A stretch of 64,000 bases of DNA from Fennellomyces sp. T-0311 (GCA_025266875.1 JALLLT010000078.1:1-64000); one strand, 5' to 3'; positions 33,137 to 47,400 are shown, counted from the stretch's first letter. Program-made: numbers and translations. The notes: generated by a model not told the origin, from the letters alone.

Positions 33137-35457
33137 GTGGTATCTACACGCGGAGCTGAAAAGGATTCAAAGCTACTTAACACATTAATTCAAGAAATAT
33201 GCATATTGGATTTGAGAACTGGCTTGGCCTGGACGTGCCCATCCAACGACTGCGTGCCGCAGGATCTGACTACAGACTTATGCATGCGCATTCTGGGTTT
33301 CAGTTCCTCATTGCTCCAGTTTGCAGAACTTCTCGGACTGCCCAAGAGATGGTCACTGCTGCCCATTGCAAGCCATCAAGTGGTGAATTTCACAGTTTGC
33401 ACATGAACGCCAGCACTGATCCTACGTCGCGCCTGGCAACAGGATCATGAAAATCCTCTCCCACAGCCGTTGCAGCGGGAAGTAAGCGACAGTTATGATG
33501 GCTATGGGAAGTGTATTTACCGACGACCGATGTATTAGGATGGCCGTGTCTTAGCAACGCGGGGCATACACCGCGAGATAAGTGACAACAATGTCAAGCA
33601 GGTGATATGGGAAGCAATCTTTGAAATGGATGATGTCAAGAGTAATCGCTTTCGACTCGGCGATAATTGTGAGTGATCAATATTGTTATACACGTATATA
33701 CTTTTATATTGACAAACGACAATGCCTCGATAGTGAATAACTTAGTCAATGTGAACCCGTTTACGTTGTAACGAAATTTCTCGGTCACTCTTTCGTTCAT
33801 GCTACCATTCCCTTTTTGGCACGCACTTGACCTTTGTATTGATTTCTATTCCATTATATGATGCATCTGCACCTTCGTTTATCTTCTTCCGCACTCCGAT
33901 CTCTTGCTAGTTGTATTTCCTATCTATCCCACCATTTACCTCCAGCACATCCCGATGTATCCAAAGTCAGCGTATCCACAGAAACATATAAATAGCCTCG
34001 TAATATCAAACGAAATAAAGCAGTTACCTTGACCTCAATTATCTTTGATCATACCTTTCAGAAGCCCAAGACAGGAGCTTATATCTGTATTTGGTTAACT
34101 CGCCTTTTCTATTTCTATCCGGACATAAGTGTTCTTGGAATACCAAAAAGAATTACAAAACCGGGCAAAATCAGGGATAACTACTGAACATGACATGATA
34201 CGAAACCATTCAAGTCACGTGTCCTCTCCGGTGGATTTTCAAGGTTACATCCGAGTTATTGCACAGATCAGATCAAGGTACGTACCTGATATGGCCATGT
34301 TCCGTAACACCGTCTGAAGCAACTTCGTAGAATGAAAAACTTTGCAATGCACTACAAGCACAGGGATATCCGCGCTACCCTTGCTGCAGCTAGGCAAAGC
34401 ACACAAGCGCAGATCACGAATGAACTGCTCGGCATCTCGCCACCCCGTCTCCCAGTAAGTACAAAACACAGATTTAATTGATGATTTGTCTCTAATTCCA
34501 ATCTTTTAGAACGCAAAAATCCAATTTATCCACCTTACATCAAAGCGCCAGAGGAAGAGAGCTTCTTATCGTTGTCGATGAGACGCACAGCGATACGTTG
34601 GGTGGGAATGGAACTCACTGCCAACCATCAGTTTCTGGGGCGACGTTCGTATGCCGAATATACCTGGTTATGCGCCAATTCCGCACTTCCTACGTCTGAT
34701 ACTCATACATTAACTGCGCTATGATTAACTAGTGATTATTGTAGGGCATGATCCAATTTGCGTCACGGCACATGTTTGTTATAATAACGAACGAAATGTA
34801 CACCAGGCAAGTACATGCCGCTTGCGACACGCCCCTTCGAGCGCTAGACGGGGTGTATCACCACTGTGAGCACAGGTACTTAGGTTGCACTGGTGTATAC
34901 CATCTCAATTTCACCAACCTTCAAATAGGTATAAGTGTCGCCGCACCGCAACAGGCAATGATATTCGGGGAAGGAACATTCGCTGGTGTGTTGATGAGGA
35001 TTCTGTCTTCTTGGGCAGAAAATCAGAGTGTGACGAGAGGCAAAACAGAGGTATGCCTCTCTATTGTACAAAAAAAAACGAGTGTTTCTCATTTCATAAA
35101 CTATAGCGTCAGAAGTTTGGGCACTGAAGCGGTGCACCAACGTGGATGCGCATATACATCCAGTGGTAAATGAAAAGCCCCATGGTGCTTTGAGCTTATG
35201 TTTTAATGAACATTTGCTATCTAGAGTGTCAACCGCGACATGAACGCGGCCAAAAACATGCGGCACATTGAGATCGCGTATATGGAATTGGATGGCCATC
35301 CCGACCACCGTCCCCCAGCTCTCCGTCTCCCCCCACCAATGCAAATGAATGATAGGCCCCGATTAAAATACCACAACGTTTGTTTTTGGTTTTGACGGAA
35401 GCGTCTGGGCTTGGCCACCCCAGCCATGGAAGTCGAGTCGAAAACAGTGGATAGCAC
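33137..35457 (+). pseudogene. Decayed Fanzor (TnpB-like) endonuclease gene
   Basis: The clearest evidence is at 35225-35340, reading SVNRDMNAAKNMRHIEIA and then RPPALRLPPPMQMND. NRDxNAAxN is the C-terminal RuvC-III signature of TnpB and Fanzor. Just upstream, separated by an intron with intact GT and AG (35166-35224), is VWALKRCTN, as in the zinc-ribbon part of the family, but later cysteines are lost. IFGEGTFAG near 34950 resembles the RuvC-II region, and 34129-34317 followed by a frameshifted KNFAMHYKHRDIRATLAAA resembles the preceding helical part. From 33137 to 33673 a single frame is broken only by a TGA (33404) and a TAG (near 33524). Stops and frameshifts show it is dead. The 5' boundary is uncertain. 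Confidence 0.6.
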
Positions 35458-36408
35458 TGTATTATAAAGGCTACTTTATTATTGCGTTTCTCAGATATTG
35501 ATGAAGAAGATACAGTACAGTGATTCAAAAGGAAAGCTGACTTTCGTTTTCGCCCAGCTCCCCATTGATCTCGCTTGGAATCCGTCCTTGAAAGCGTGCC
35601 GTTAATGCAGCTATGCAATTCCTCTCGGTTATTTTGTTCGATGGCGCTCCTTGTTTCTTCTCTGCATCAGTACGAAAAGCAGCCCACGCGTGGAAACTCA
35701 GATGACTATTTCGTACACGACTTTTCTGGTGGAGGATACAACAAAAGTTCGCAATGCAGGCATAGGTTCCCACAACCATAATCATCCTTTCCAAATACGT
35801 TTCAACGTTGCTATTTGGAAAGTAGGACTACCTGTCTTACGAGAAAAAGTAGTGTTCTGCCTGCGTCATCCGACACCATCACTACCCGGGCTATCCGAGA
35901 CAGCAAGCTTTATATCTTTTCATAATTGATTATATATGAACATTTATGCTGCTCTTGCTAATTTATGATCTATGCTTACTCATCATTATGTAACCAAAGG
36001 TCCTTATGTCGTTTTTCTTATGGGATAAGCATTGACCAAGAGGGAGGGCATACCTCTTACGGTTTTTGGAAGCTTTAGGCGATCCTCTTGCTGCTCTTTC
36101 GTTGCATATTCACCGTCATCAGAGTGTCCAGTTCCGGTGCAGCCGATTCGAAAGTGAATCGAAGATCGCCTTTTGCTCCTCGATGTTTGAGATTGTTCAA
36201 GGACCGATTGACGTTTTTGCTAGTGTCGGTGGTCTTGCTCTGTTTTTCGCCACTGATTTACTTTGTTTAGCGACCCTAGTAATTATTTAAGCAAGAACCA
36301 GTATATATATATATATATATATCTTATTACGTAATCAATTCTATGTTCATTGAAACTTAATTTATTTGTACATAAAGAATGATACAGCACAACCACAGTG
36401 AACTATTA
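35458..36408. other. Gene-free interval between the Fanzor relic and the HET gene
   Basis: Short frames only. A (TA)n run lies at its right end. The 3' UTR of the HET gene should be here. Confidence 0.4.
36302..36322. repeat. (TA)n microsatellite
   Basis: A run of about ten TA units lies near the 3' end of the HET-domain gene. Confidence 0.9.
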
Positions 36409-38094
36409 CTATTCGATTACAAAATCCTGCTTAGCTTGATCTATAAAAGAATCAAAATTGAGCTCGCAAAGTAAAAAGCATGCACCGACTGATTCGTAAT
36501 GGTCTTCATACTTCCCAACTACTGGGTGGAATTGAAAGAGTTCATTACGGAGAGGAAATACTACTTCAGTAAGAACGAAGCACTCCGAGCACTCTTTGGT
36601 CAGCGATAAAACTGCACTGATATGTGTTGGCTTAGATAATGTACTGATCCATCCTTCATCTGCCTCCTTTGTCGGAAGAAAATGAGTCGTTTTCAGGCCG
36701 CTGTGCTTTATATAATTAGGGTAGTCGTCTTGTGATTCGCTTGGTACCGCAACAAAAGTCAAAACTTGCTCATCTGCGATATTGACATCTTCGCCACCTT
36801 CATCGGCATCACACAGAACCCAAGGTAGACCGTCTTCAGTATAACCATTATGAGGACCATCTTCAGGATCATGAATTTCAACTGAGTCAGCTGGCTCTAT
36901 ACGGATAGGTATGAAAGCAGACGTTATATTCAAGTACTTTTCATCGATAGTGTAATCCGCAGTTGATTCGACATGTTCGTTATCCAATTGATCCTGGGAT
37001 AGATGAACTCCAGCTGCTCCCGTCCACGATGGCAGTAAACTTGCTTCCTCTTGACGAACCGCTGCTATCTCTTGGTCGCTGTCAATGTAATGTGGAGAGC
37101 CAAACAGCAGTATCGAAATATCTTTCTGCGCCAAAAGACCGTAGAACTGGACCATTAAATCTATTAAGGGCTGGCGATAACTGAAGGTGACTCCATGCTT
37201 GAGTTCTGGGAATATATTCACAAGTGCAAATACTCGATCATGTGCCTTGGTACTTGTGCGTGTCCTTGCATACCACAATGCTGTGCTTGCTCGCCAATTG
37301 TCTGCTTTGTTTTGTATATTCTCGAGAAAATGGTTGACTTCCCTGACACCGTGGATATCCAGATCGCTTGACCAAAGATGTACGTTGCGGCCGAGAAATA
37401 AAATGGTTCTAGACATGTATGCCTCTTCAAGTGTCCATATACGTCGACTCCATTGGCTTTCTGGTATCACATTGAGATCGGTGTTATCCAAACCAGCCTC
37501 GTTTGTGTCCCCGATAAACTCTAATTCCGGAATGAGCGCTATGGTGCAACGCGCATTTTTGTATATATGATGCATCTGTTTGATCTCTTGGATTTTTGCG
37601 TCGTGGTCGTTTTGGTTGATACACATTTGGTCGTACCAGACGTATTGAACGCCAAAGTCGCTGCATATTTGTTGAATGACTTGTTCGAATTTCCCGTATT
37701 GTGTACTTGCTGTATCTCGATCAACAGATTCCACTGGCATCCAATCGTAAGATTCTTCCTCTCCGGATTGATACGTGATAATTTCATGCTTTCCGTCATC
37801 AACCCTATCGTACTCCCCGTCATCGTTCTTGAATATTTCACCTGATTGGTTCCAGGAATAAGATATAGTCCAATAATGGTCGTCTACAGTTGATCCTTCA
37901 ACCACTTCCATATCCGCGGTTCGAACAAGCAGACTTGGCTTGAACTCAGGAACTACGATAGTGTCAGATTATTTCACATCTAAAGTTATCAAATGAATAC
38001 CTTCTTCATCATCCAGCTTGATACGAATCCCCGGTATTGTAATCCCTTCCGAGTAAATCACTTCTTTTTGATATCCATCGTATACAATGTACAT
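36409..38094 (-). CDS. HET-domain protein, with probable frameshift near its N-terminus
   Basis: The frame from ATG 37911 encodes 500 residues. It opens with EVVEGSTVDDHYWTISYSW and has the HET-domain blocks QYVWYDQMCINQND, HHIYKNARCTIALIPE, SQWSRRIWTLEEAYMSR and STKAHDRVFALVNIFPE. HET proteins mediate self/non-self recognition in ascomycetes; in Mucoromycota their role is open. A good upstream exon (38001-38094, MYIVYDGYQKEVIYSEGI) splices to VPEFKPSLLVRT, but that frame is offset from the HET frame at 37910-37925, where CGAACACCGCGG occurs. Removing the offset would give the smooth family-like junction LVRT/ADMEVVEG. The gene may be a recent pseudogene, start at 37911, use another acceptor, or contain a sequence error. 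Confidence 0.75.
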
Positions 38095-38638
38095 TCTATG
38101 TAAAGCCTGCTCGAACGGTTACTAAAAACTCGCTTACACATTGCTGATCCATGAACTAACCAGAAATTTTCCGCGGTACAGCCAAACGCTTGGTAATAGG
38201 ATATCAAAAAAAGTGCAAAATAAACGTATGGGTACTTGTCTATGAAAGAAATGGGAAGAAGCAAGTGAAAACGAGCACAAATAATTGCTGTAGTGTAACC
38301 GAAACGTTACGCAGCCCAAACTTGTGGCTTTAGTAAATGCCGAGGTATGCATTTATTTATTTCGGACACAATACCTTATGAAATGAACTTGAACAAAAGC
38401 TGAAAACGTAGTCAAATTTGTTGCAAAAACGTGGAAAGTAAGGAATTACCAGCATCTGACTTTTCCATGATCGTATGTAACCAAGCCTATCTATCCTTAG
38501 ATCTGACGATTTATCATCAATTACTTTTAGTCAATATACAGTGCAATCAACCTGGATAAGTTTTTTCGATAGAGTCCGATCTCACAGAAGCGCAATCTTT
38601 ACGTAACCTGACAACAGTAGTGGGTGTCTGTTAGTCTA

Positions 38639-38777
38639 CAGTGAACCCCCGCTTTTTCTCGCTGTTGCTTTTTCCTCGCCCTCGTGCTTTTCCTCAATCT
38701 GAGCATACTATCCGCTCGACTTTAATACCTATTTTACCTCGTTTCATCCGTCTACGAAGAAAAAACGGGGACCACTG
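38639..38777. mobile_element. 139-bp Tc1/mariner-type MITE
   Basis: The left end reads CAGTGAACCCCCGCTTTTTC. The right end, on the other strand, reads CAGTGGTCCCCGTTTTTTC, so about 20 bases form imperfect terminal inverted repeats. TA dinucleotides flank both ends (38637-38638 and 38778-38779), as expected for the TA target duplication of the Tc1/mariner/pogo superfamily. The interior has no coding capacity, so the element is non-autonomous. Confidence 0.72.
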
Positions 38778-41417
38778 TAGTGGTAGCTTTCTTCTATCTT
38801 CCTCCTTTTCCCTGCTGCCGGGCATGTTTTTTTTTTCATTTCTTCTTTTAATGGATCTAACGGGAGCGGAAAGATGTATTCAGCGCGTTCAAAAAAAAAA
38901 CGTCATCAGCAAGAACCCCGTATTTCATCCTGTAGTGGTAGCACTAGCTCGTTATAGATGCATAAAATGTCGTATGTTGAAAAAGCTAACTATATCTATA
39001 TCCTCTACAATGTTGTGGGGTATACTTTTCCACATGCATGGTATTGGCAAGCAAAAGCTATCGACATGTGTGGACGAGTAGCAAAAAGTTTCACCTTCAA
39101 AGTTAGAAAAGTACGGTGTGTGGTCGTGATCGTAAATGGCAGACAGTCTAGGTAAGTGAAGTTTATACTCGTACTTAGAGACTCTTCTTGCCATTTTCTT
39201 TTCCATTCCGTGCCGGGTAGTCCATAAATATCATAACCAATATTTTGATTGCTCACCAAACTAAAGTTACATAGGCTAATTTATTAAACCTTATGTGATG
39301 GTTTCGAAATCTGAAGCGATAAAGGAGAAAATCAAATGGTCACTCGCGTCTTTCATAAACTTCAGTGTCGATGTCAGATACCATCCAAAGATGATATACT
39401 ATACTACGTTATGTGACATTGCAGTAATTACCTGCTGTTAACTGCTACAGTACTTTCGGCTAATATAGATTATCTATGCAGATGCTTTATCATGCCGACA
39501 AAATAAATGCGCATATAAAGATTGGATATATAGCACCATACAAAACAGTATACATTTGTGTATATATAGTCAATTAATTGGTTTCGTGCGAGACATTGAC
39601 TTCTTTTCAATTGCTTTTAATGCATTTGGAGAATGCGTATGAATATGTGGAAAAATATAAAGGGCGGTAATGAGCTTTGTTACTAAATAGTCACAACCAA
39701 AACCACATTAATCTCGATTTTTCATGATTGGACATTGCTGATAGCAATATCTTGCATTTTAAGTTGACAGTAATGTGAGTCGGTTGTAACACGCATATGG
39801 GAGAATGACCCCACTCCCGTTAAACATCAGTTTCTCTTTGTGCTGTGCATCAGAATGTGAAAAGAGAATGAATGACCTTCTTTGTTCTGCACATCTCCTT
39901 GAAACAATTAAAAAACAGGCTGAGCATTTTAAAGCATGTTCAATGGAAGAACCTAATAAGGGCTAAAAAAAAGTATGCACGTTCCTTGCATCCACGTGTA
40001 ATAGCCCCCATTGAGTAGTGCAAAGAAGAATGAAATCCACATTTGAACTTTGGACAATGGAACGTACATCTTGGCAACAGCAAGACTATCATTAAGAAAA
40101 ACATCGCATCGATTACAATGATGTCAGTCACTGTAGTATATAAATGTGATCAAATTTATGACGATTGAGTATCAGATTTACTCCAAGTAAACAACGACGG
40201 GAGTATTACATCTGAGCAGATGGTCCACGAAGTAGTACGGTGTCCACACATGGAACCTGGTAAAGCAGATAATTCATAATTTTTTGTGCGAATTAGTACT
40301 AACATTTACACTCATTCGTTAGATACGCGCTATAGCCAAAGGAATGACTATCGGTCTTTCGCAATTCCAAAACAATACCGGTCAGGTGGATCCCAGATTA
40401 ACAAGTACAACCAAGAAGAATATAGACTTTAAGAAGCCAGTTTCGGCTCTTCACAATCACGGACGGCTTTCTGCTTTACTCCTACCTAGGATACGCCAAA
40501 ATAAAAGTAATTTACTATTGCCAAAAAAAATCGATACGGAAAGTCTAAAAGCCACTCGTTCGGTGGTGGACTAAATGATCAAGCGCAACAACGGAGGCGT
40601 CGACCGGCAGACATTTATGGTTGGCTTCCTATTGCAAAATGAATCTGCTTGTTCTCATGAAGTCAAATGCCACGGCTCCTAGTGGAAGGAAATATTGCTG
40701 TTCTCGCACACAAAAATTCAATAAGGTTACTTCAAGCAAGGTAATAGCATGTGTTGGGAATAGACTTGACACAACCAAATGCCAAGTCGAGAAAAGATTA
40801 AGAAACCAAAGGTGTACGATTCTTTAATCCCGTTTTGCTACTTATAACATAATCTCTCACTTCTCCATTAAATATAAAAAAAATACTTTTCTGTGGCTCT
40901 GCAAGCAAAAAGTTCTTAGAATAAACTATCTGAAGCGCACTGTGTGTGATTTAGTGGAAGCAGTATATATCAGTTGCAATTCAGCTACAGAATTTATTTA
41001 TCAAGACGTAGCGCATTTCTAATCGAGCATGCCAGAGTCATTTGAGTTGTTTCAAAGTAAAAGAATCGCAAGAAAAAAGGTTATCGTATCACTTAATGGC
41101 GGCTGAAGCACAGCATAAATGACTCAGATGTGGAAGGAGCAGTCGGGTGGTAACATAATAGCTGCAAGGCGAAAGCACGACTAGCAGCTGAAATAGAGTA
41201 GTAACGGTATTGCGCGGACTGCATGGTCACAAGCGTGAGCTACAAATAGATTTTCATTAAGGCATGCATTCTGCAAGGATTATCACAAGTGGGTCCACAC
41301 AATTTGAACCGACAAGAGGACGTCCGTGCGATTTCATTGGTGCTCGGCTCAATGCAAAGTGGTGGACACACTTTTTGGTAAAGGGCGTCTTTCCCTTCTC
41401 GCACGTTTTAACAATCT
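38778..41417. other. AT-rich gene-poor interval, about 2.6 kb
   Basis: No supported gene. A broken protein-like stretch occurs around 40330-40830 in shifting frames, which may be further decayed mobile DNA. The right part should include the RIM15 promoter. Confidence 0.35.
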
Positions 41418-44400
41418 ATGGGAAGCAGTAGCAAAAACGGAAACTTCTCGTCATCAGGGTCGTCATCACCGTTCAGCACGCCGCTTCAATCGTCGCCGCG
41501 TGCATCTGCTGCGGAATACCAGGCTTCGCCTTCCTCTGATCACTCGCTCAATAGTCCTGTCAGCAGTACAGCAGCATCCGAAACCAACACGCCATCTTCA
41601 TCCTCGTCCACCAAGCTGCGCAGTGTTCCAATCCCTCAGCCGCTGCTATTGAAACGACGCACGAGTCGATCGTCAATGTCATCCTCATGCGATGATTTAA
41701 TCAACGATAATAAACTCAACAGTCCGTACAATAAGCTACCACCGCAGCCCACAGAAGTCGAGTATGGTAGTAGTCCCGAGGTTGAACAGCCTCAACAGCC
41801 GCAGTTGACCGCGCGATCACCTCAGCAACCGCAATCGTCGCCAAGATATGCTAGTCCACCGGCAGGTAGTGGTGGCAAGTATATGGTCAAGTCGAAACGT
41901 GCCAGTTGGATCGATGGCTCCGCACAGCAGCAACCGCCATTACCACACCCACCGATAGTCACCAACGAGCACAGCGTGCCCTCGACGCCATCGACGCCGA
42001 CAGATAGACTTGCCAAGAGTCGAAAGAGTTCAATGGCTGAAGGCATGAACATCAACACCAATCCGTCGTCTTCGTCATCACCCACGGGATCACCCAAAGG
42101 CATTGTTGCCAAGCGACTTATTGATCATCCACCGGAGCTTATGCACAAATCCGGGTCGATCTCCAAGCTGCGCGAAAATAGACTTTCCGAAACGCCTGCA
42201 GTCAAAAGATCATCGTATGTCGACACCGACCTGGACGACGTCGCTTCCACCGCGTCGACTGATACCCAAAGCGTCTCGTCATTCCAATGGTACGGCCTGA
42301 AGCGACAGAGCGGCAATCACTCAAATGCCCCGTACCATGAACGCCGTGCCTCGTCCATTTCGTCTATCATCACCGATTCAAGCGCCATGACCGATGAATT
42401 CTACTCGCCATCGTCGTCTCCCCGATTGTTTCATTCGCCTCGTGGTGGAAGCCCGCTTCAATTCCCCACCATAGCTGGCACTGCGGATCGAGGTAAGCGT
42501 GCATATAAGATTAGAGCTATAGTTCCGTTATTGACTTGCTAAAAGGCAAAGCTGGTAATCGTTGCGAGAACTCCACATCGCCGTCGATAACCCCATCGAC
42601 AACGACGCAGCGAGCGCACCGTCGATCATCCATGAGCATGCTCAAGAATATTTCAAACACAGAGCTGGCAAGCATCGTGAGCGGGACGTTGCCGAATCCG
42701 GTGGTGGATGCACCGACCACACCAACACTGCCGGCATCAACCTCGTCGTCGTCATCGCAATCCAGTAATTCACGAATTTTACCCGAGCCCAGCAAAACCA
42801 ATGCCGGGAGTATACCTGCGTATCAGCATTCTTTGCATACGCTCTTGCGCCGCCAACTGTCCAGTAAGCGCAAACCAAATCGACGCTCGTTGCCAAGTTC
42901 AGAAACTCCTCCAAGTAGTGCACGATCCGCTGGATCAGTGCCAACAGCTGCAAGTGAAGCTGATAAAGATGTGGTCGAGATTGATTTGGATGGTGGGGAC
43001 GATACGCCTCGATCCGTTGCCAACAACAGCGATGGCCATTTTGTGGATGGATTGCAGACACCCGTGTACCCTGCGCTTTTGTTGAACGCAACACAGCATG
43101 AGTCACTGGGCGAGCCAATGCAGCACCCGTTGGTCACAAATGGAAATACATCTGCACCGGAATTGACACGATGGGAGCGTGATATCAACAGTGATTATTT
43201 CATCCATCATCATCGTAAGTTACTTTATGGCCGTGGTTGTCTTGAGATATTCATGTCGTTTAATGCAGTAATCGACGCTCCACCAGAGACATCCTCCCTG
43301 TATTCTGTCGATCCCAGTTCGGATGACAGTTACGCCAAGAAGCTCTTCATGTCACGCTCAGCCAAGCTTCGACGATGGTGTTCGCTTGAAAGTGCCGATG
43401 ACGATCAGCCAGCACGAATATCTCGACGAAAGGAACGAGATCAACCGATGCCAACGATTTTGGTAACAGGCAGCGAAGAAGATGACAACAAGAATGTTGT
43501 CAACGATGTGCCTTGGGTGGATTGGCTCGAAGAGTATAAGGACTTGAAAGAGCATCACCACCAAAGCTCCGACAACGAAACACGACCAACCATCCAACAC
43601 CGTTTGGCCATGTGGTGGGACATGATCAAGTCCAACGCCGAAAGCTATGCATCTCCCAAACTACTAAACCATTTCCGGAGGCATAGCGACAACCTCCATC
43701 GCATCACCATGAATAAACCAAGGCAACAAACACGGCCTCAGAAGCCAAAGTTGCGACGGTGTTTGACATATCCCGACGAGAGTGAAGTGCCTCGTTCCAC
43801 GCAACAAACCGAGGATTCCGACTCGGAGCATAGCAGGCGGACATCACAACAATTCACACCGCCTAGGAAACTTTCTTCTCAGACAAATACAGTCGGCTAC
43901 CGATTCCATAATCCAATTGATCACCGCCAAGGCCTGTTTGGTCGGCTCGGCAGGATCTTTGGAACGGGAACCGAAGGTGATGACAAGTCGTCTACTATCC
44001 GAAATACCATCCGTTCACGACTGCAATATGCCAAGGAAGCGTGTGATTCGGAAATGAGGTGCATCATTGATGGACTCAACAACTATGTCGAGCGCGGGTT
44101 GCAATATGTCGAAGATATGGACGAAATGCTGGAACGGGGAGTCCAGCCGATGAGTAGCAGTAGCGGCGAAAGTGTTAGCGAAAGTAGCGACACGGAGACT
44201 GAGGCGGAACAACCAATCCATCCCCCTCGACAGCGGAAGCGAAACATTACCACCGATTTGCAAGATATTGAGGAGCAGGAGGAGGAACATGTTGCCACCA
44301 CTCCACCAGCTCATGTCAATAACATGGTTACCCTCATTTCTGAAGATTCGTATCTGCCTACGCCCTTCATATTAACCTTGCAAGATTTGATTGCCTTGGC

Positions 44401-47400
44401 CCAAAGTGTCATGGATACTCCCCTCGATGTGTTTGTGGATTACACCGGCGTGTGTGCTGAGCTTGTATCCAATATCCAAGATATCGGCGCTCGATGGGAC
44501 GATCATCCTGAATGGCCTTGTCGGGAATGGTATGTTCGTTTGCTGCTCGGTGTGGCTGCCTTCAATCGTGTACTGGATTGGTGGGAAGCTGAACGAGGTT
44601 TCTGGACCTGGTCGTCATCTTCTTCGGCGCAGCCACCTGCAAGTGATACCGAAGGCGGCGCTACCACAGATTTGGAGTCGGTCAGTGGCATGTCTACAAA
44701 GGATGGTGAAGTCAGCAGTGATGCCGGGTACGAGCCACGGCAGCGATTGCCAACGACAAGCAGCGATGGACGGGGGGATATGGTTGGTTCGGCTGTACCA
44801 AGCCGGCTGCTTTGCTACAATGATGAAACAGCATCCGTATCTACTCAAGAAGATCAATCAGAACACCAAGTTGATTTGCAAGAAGCAGCCCAGAACGGTC
44901 AGAACAATACCATCATCATGGAACTAAGTCTGGGCACCACTGCCATTCAGTACGTCAGCCCAGTCTGGTTGGAAGTCATAAAGTAAGGAAGACAGGTTAA
45001 TTAGGTTGTTACAAGGACTGACATACTTATACTAGGAGTGAAGATGCTCAGTCCATTATGGGAACAAGTATATCGCGCTATTTGACGAGCGAAGACCAAC
45101 GTGTATTCACTGAAGCAACTGAGGAATTATTGACCGATGACTCACGCACTGTCGAAGTACGGTTCCACATGATGACTGTGGACAATGATGAGGACGATGC
45201 AACCACTGAGATGGAAGGCAAGGGTATGTTAATGTATAACCGTGTCACCAGCGAGCCTAGCCATACAATGTGGGTCATCAAGCCTGTCAGTTCACGGCGA
45301 TGGTCTATCATTCAATCCACATCAGCATCTTCCCGCCAAGGCGAAGCACATGTTGTCGAAGGCGAAGATGGCAAGGCGATGCTTCGAAACCGATCATTAT
45401 CTGAGCCTACATTGGATTCTCCTGGATTGACTGCCCAAGTTGACCAGCCCAAGGAAGAAGAGGAAGCCCAGGATCAACCAGATGTCTCCCGAGACACCCT
45501 CATGTCGCTGCCGCCTGTGCTTTGCCATGTCTGTGAACGGTGGGTGGTTGCCGCATTCTTCGAGCAACATTCAGAACTGTGTGTCGAGATCCATCGAACG
45601 GAGATGGACGTCAATATCTGCAACGACAGTCTGCGTGACATGAGACATCATATCGTCGAACTATCCGATGAAACCAAGGCAGAAATTACTCAACTTGGCG
45701 AAGAAGATCCAGCACCATCCTCTTCTGTTCATGAAGACGACAACGATTCGATATATGGCGCTGACGCTTTGCCTGTTGAACAAACGCCCTCGGCGATTGA
45801 GTTGAAAAAGGCAGATCTCGAAGTATATGCCGATCTCATTGAAATTGTGGATGTGGCACTCAGCATATCAATGCCTGGCCGTAGTGATGAGGAAGACGAG
45901 GAAGAGGAGAAATCGGATGAAGAAAAAGACAGGCCACGATCACTGCAATCGCCGCGATCAAAGACGAAAATGGTTCAAATTCTCTACTGGCGACCTCCTA
46001 CGGCTGATAATGCAGCGGCAGTATCATTAATCCGCGATGTGGAAGGCATGATTCGAAAAAAGGTGGACGTGGTGAACCGTATGCGTGACCATCTCGAGTA
46101 CAATGAACGCGCACGGACGGATTTCCAGAAGAGCATGCAGCAAGAAGCCGGCTGGACAGAGTTTGTGCCAGAACAACAACCCAAACCTGAAAAGAAGGAA
46201 GAAAAGAAGGGTTTGCTGAGCAGACTCAAGCGTGGTGTGGGCAGACTTTCGCGCAAACACCGAAGGAGCAAACAGCATCGCAAGTCTTCACCGCCGCCCA
46301 AGGCACCCATTCTCGAAGTAGAGGTGATCGATACTCCCATGGCGTCTCCTGGTCTTCGGCCACAAAAGTCCAAGGATCTGTCAACAGGCAAGTCACCGCT
46401 GTCGCCGCTGCAAGCGTTCATTCCTCCGCGACCAACGCCACCGAGCATCAAGGACTTTGATATTATCAAGCCGATCAGCAAAGGTGCGTTTGGATCCGTA
46501 TTCCTGGCCAAGAAGCGGTCGACGGGTGACTATTATGCAATCAAGTTCCTGAAAAAGTCAGACATGATTGCCAAGAACCAAGTTACAAATGTCAAGGCCG
46601 AGCGTATGATCCTCATGACCCAGACAGACAGTCCATTTGTGACGAAACTCTACTACACTTTCCAGTCCAAGGACTACCTCTACTTGGTGCTGGAGTATCT
46701 GAACGGCGGCGACTGTTCCGCGCTGGTCAAGGTATTGGGCAATCTGCCTGAAGACTGGGCACGCAATTATTTGGCGGAAGTGACGCTTGGACTGGCGTAT
46801 TTGCACAGCAAGAATGTTATCCACAGGTGAGAAAAAGAAGCAGGTTATCTTTTGAGTGGGACGATGATTTTAATCACACGTTTTCTTGTTATCAGAGACT
46901 TAAAGCCGGATAACTTGCTGATTGATCAAAACGGGCATTTAAAGTTGACTGATTTCGGCTTATCGCGTATTGGATTTCTAAATCGTCGTGTACGAGACGA
47001 ATTAAGTACTACAGAAGCGTACGACGATTCGAACCGTGCGCTTCCCTCCTCCCCCGCGCCATCACCCTCCGAGTCGCCAGCCGACTTGCTGACCACCCCC
47101 TCCAACAGTGCATACCGCCATTCGTACTTTAGTCTCCTGTTTGACGATGGTCGACGTAGCTCTAGATCAAGCTCTGCGTCCGCAGGCACGGATGCAGGCA
47201 CCACATCCCCATCTCGTGGAATAGATAATCATACCCCTGTCCTGGGTACACCTGGGTATATGCAATGTGATCGCAATGATACGCCACGCAAGGCAGTAGG
47301 CACTCCAGATTACCTTGCTCCCGAGAGCATTTTAGGCACGAGTCAGGATTCGATGGTCGACTGGGTAAAGCTTAACCTTTTCCCTTCATCTGCTTGGTGG

